From IMG/VR virus record IMGVR_UViG_3300023184_000274, positions 1 to 38,958 of that record: DNA of 38,958 nucleotides; one strand, written 5' to 3'. How positions within the stretch are numbered: the stretch's first letter is position 1; each line of letters starts with the position of its first letter. The position numbers and the translations under genes were made by a program. Positions 38,382 to 38,958 of this stretch are shown here, one piece after another. The DNA comes from a virus. The notes below the pieces were generated by a model. It was not told where the DNA came from, did no database searches, and saw nothing but the letters and a program-made list of their open reading frames with translations.

Positions 38382-38406
38382 GACACATCACACGCTATGG
38401 AGTTTT
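38382..38406. repeat. Inverted repeat, right copy, before the first early gene
   Basis: GACACATCACACGCTA (38382-38397), then TG, then GAGTTTT. It lies about 50 bases upstream of the start of the 37756-38334 gene and matches 37721-37743 in inverted orientation. Confidence 0.9.
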
Positions 38407-38478
38407 TAATTTACAGTAGAGCCGAGTCGGGGTTCGCGTGTCCGTCTGCCGATTTCGTCCTACGGACAGTTTACACCA

Positions 38479-38496
38479 TAGAGAAAAGTTTCTCTA
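38479..38496. repeat. 8-bp perfect inverted repeat
   Basis: TAGAGAAA-AG-TTTCTCTA. The loop is too short for a good RNA hairpin, so a protein-binding palindrome is more likely than a folded RNA. Confidence 0.55.
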
Positions 38497-38555
38497 CTTA
38501 TGCGACACGCTAACTATAGCAAGGGTAATTTACCTAGTGCCTAAAGGTTTCCCCG

Positions 38556-38571
38556 TCGTACTAAAGTATAG
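38556..38571. promoter_or_regulatory. Imperfect palindrome of the TATACTAAAGTATA family
   Basis: TCGTACTAAAGTATAG matches the right arm and spacer of the family exactly, with two changes in the left arm. It lies upstream of the first early gene. With 38541-38550 it forms a module also seen at 35841-35871. Confidence 0.62.
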
Positions 38572-38660
38572 CGACAGTTTAAGTTTCAATTACTTTATTC
38601 GGTTAGATGTCCCGTTGCTTATTCACACTAAGTGCTAATTCGCAACACGCATACACACGC

Positions 38661-38860
38661 CCAACAATTCCAACCGCGTTGCTATTTTGTAACGCATCAA
38701 CACTCGCAAAATAATTTTCATCACTAGCAACCTTGTTGCGATTTTGTAACGCTTGATTGCTCACTAAACAATTTTCACTAATTGCTAGCGTGTTGCTAAT
38801 TTGTAACGCGTAACCAATACGCTTAACAATTTTTAGTCTGTTGCTAATCGGTAACCGTTA
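38661..38860. repeat. Degenerate tandem repeats, iteron-like
   Basis: About four units of 48-59 bases share an AT-rich AACAATTTT-type start and a core like GTTGCTAATTTGTAACGC. The cores lie at 38676-38695, 38735-38752, 38792-38810 and 38840-38856. In each core GTTGC faces GTAAC(GC) as an imperfect palindrome. The array runs into the terminal repeat, and related cores go on at 21-59 and 239-293. This is the usual look of an origin or partition-type array. Confidence 0.75.
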
Positions 38861-38958
38861 CTAATGCAATTCGTAACGAAACTATTTTTTAGTCTGCACC
38901 ATTAGTCCGGTGCAATAACGCAACACAACAACACGCGACTAACTCGCGCGGCTAAGTT
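38820..38958. repeat. Terminal direct repeat, right copy
   Basis: This is the second copy of bases 1-139, with three differences near its end at 38946, 38948 and 38951. Confidence 0.95.

Larger units (their letters stand above)
38335..38958. other. Noncoding divergent region, right part
   Basis: No gene is supported here; a 66-codon plus-strand frame at 38438-38638 lacks a ribosome site and crosses several inverted repeats. From left to right it holds the right copy of the 23-bp inverted repeat (38382-38406), TGTCCGT/ACGGACA arms (38439-38468), the hairpin TAGAGAAA-AG-TTTCTCTA (38479-38496), a palindrome at 38556, a set of degenerate tandem repeats (38661-38860) and the right terminal repeat. 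Confidence 0.7.

Noticed and set aside
38412-38470. GC-richer folded stretch considered as a tRNA or structured RNA
   Set aside because: No acceptor stem, anticodon arm or CCA-side fit could be built; only one 7-bp pair of arms was found.
38438-38638. 66-codon plus-strand frame in the divergent region
   Set aside because: It crosses hairpins and a palindrome and has no ribosome site or recognisable product.

Overview
The window looks like an essentially complete genome of a tailed bacteriophage infecting an actinobacterium. The first 139 bases are repeated at the very end with 3 mismatches, so the unique length is about 38.8 kb and the molecule is circularly assembled or terminally redundant. 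A WhiB-family protein (Cys32, Cys83, Cys86, Cys92 and a WGG turn), actinophage-type tail and exonuclease proteins, and AT-rich codon use point to a low-GC actinobacterial host, perhaps a planktonic freshwater lineage; the lineage is inference. I see no integrase, immunity repressor, DNA polymerase or tRNA gene, so a lytic, host-polymerase-dependent life style is likely.

Layout: two convergent arms meet at a bidirectional terminator at 25168-25203. The plus arm (781-25154) carries virion and lysis genes: large terminase, portal, two small proteins, a giant 1842-residue virion protein, two 322-residue virion proteins, scaffold, an N4-gp56-like capsid protein with an inserted beta domain, small head/tail proteins, a fibre with collagen-like and carbohydrate-binding modules, a long run of tiny Lys/Arg-rich proteins (17120-20172), an HNH protein, a head-tail connector, two tail proteins, a holin and an M23 endolysin. 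No tape-measure gene follows the capsid gene, which suggests a short-tailed virion with large internal or ejected proteins; this is inference.

The minus arm (38334 down to 25206) carries early and middle genes: an unknown 192-residue protein flanked by long inverted repeats, a chain of very small coupled genes, a two-gene cassette of an amidoligase-like enzyme plus a class II glutamine amidotransferase, WhiB and small acidic proteins, then replication and repair genes (a split Cas4/AddB-like nuclease, RecA/DnaB-like ATPase, adenine methyltransferase, Holliday-junction-resolvase-like nuclease, a split DnaG-like primase, a DUF1599 protein, a metallophosphoesterase) and a sigma-like factor that could switch on the late plus arm.

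The noncoding divergent region (38335 to the end, continuing through 1-780) is rich in GTTGC/GTAAC inverted repeats and is the best candidate for origin, packaging or control functions. A 14-16 bp palindrome with core TATACTAAAGTATA marks the head of nearly every minus-strand transcription unit. A one-base variant, TATACTAAAGGATA, occurs four times inside genes, always in the frame that encodes Ile-Leu-Lys-Asp. The strongest leads for something undescribed are this repeat family, the amidoligase/amidotransferase cassette, the basic micro-protein cluster, the two enzymes split into coupled halves, and the 23-bp inverted repeat around the first early gene.
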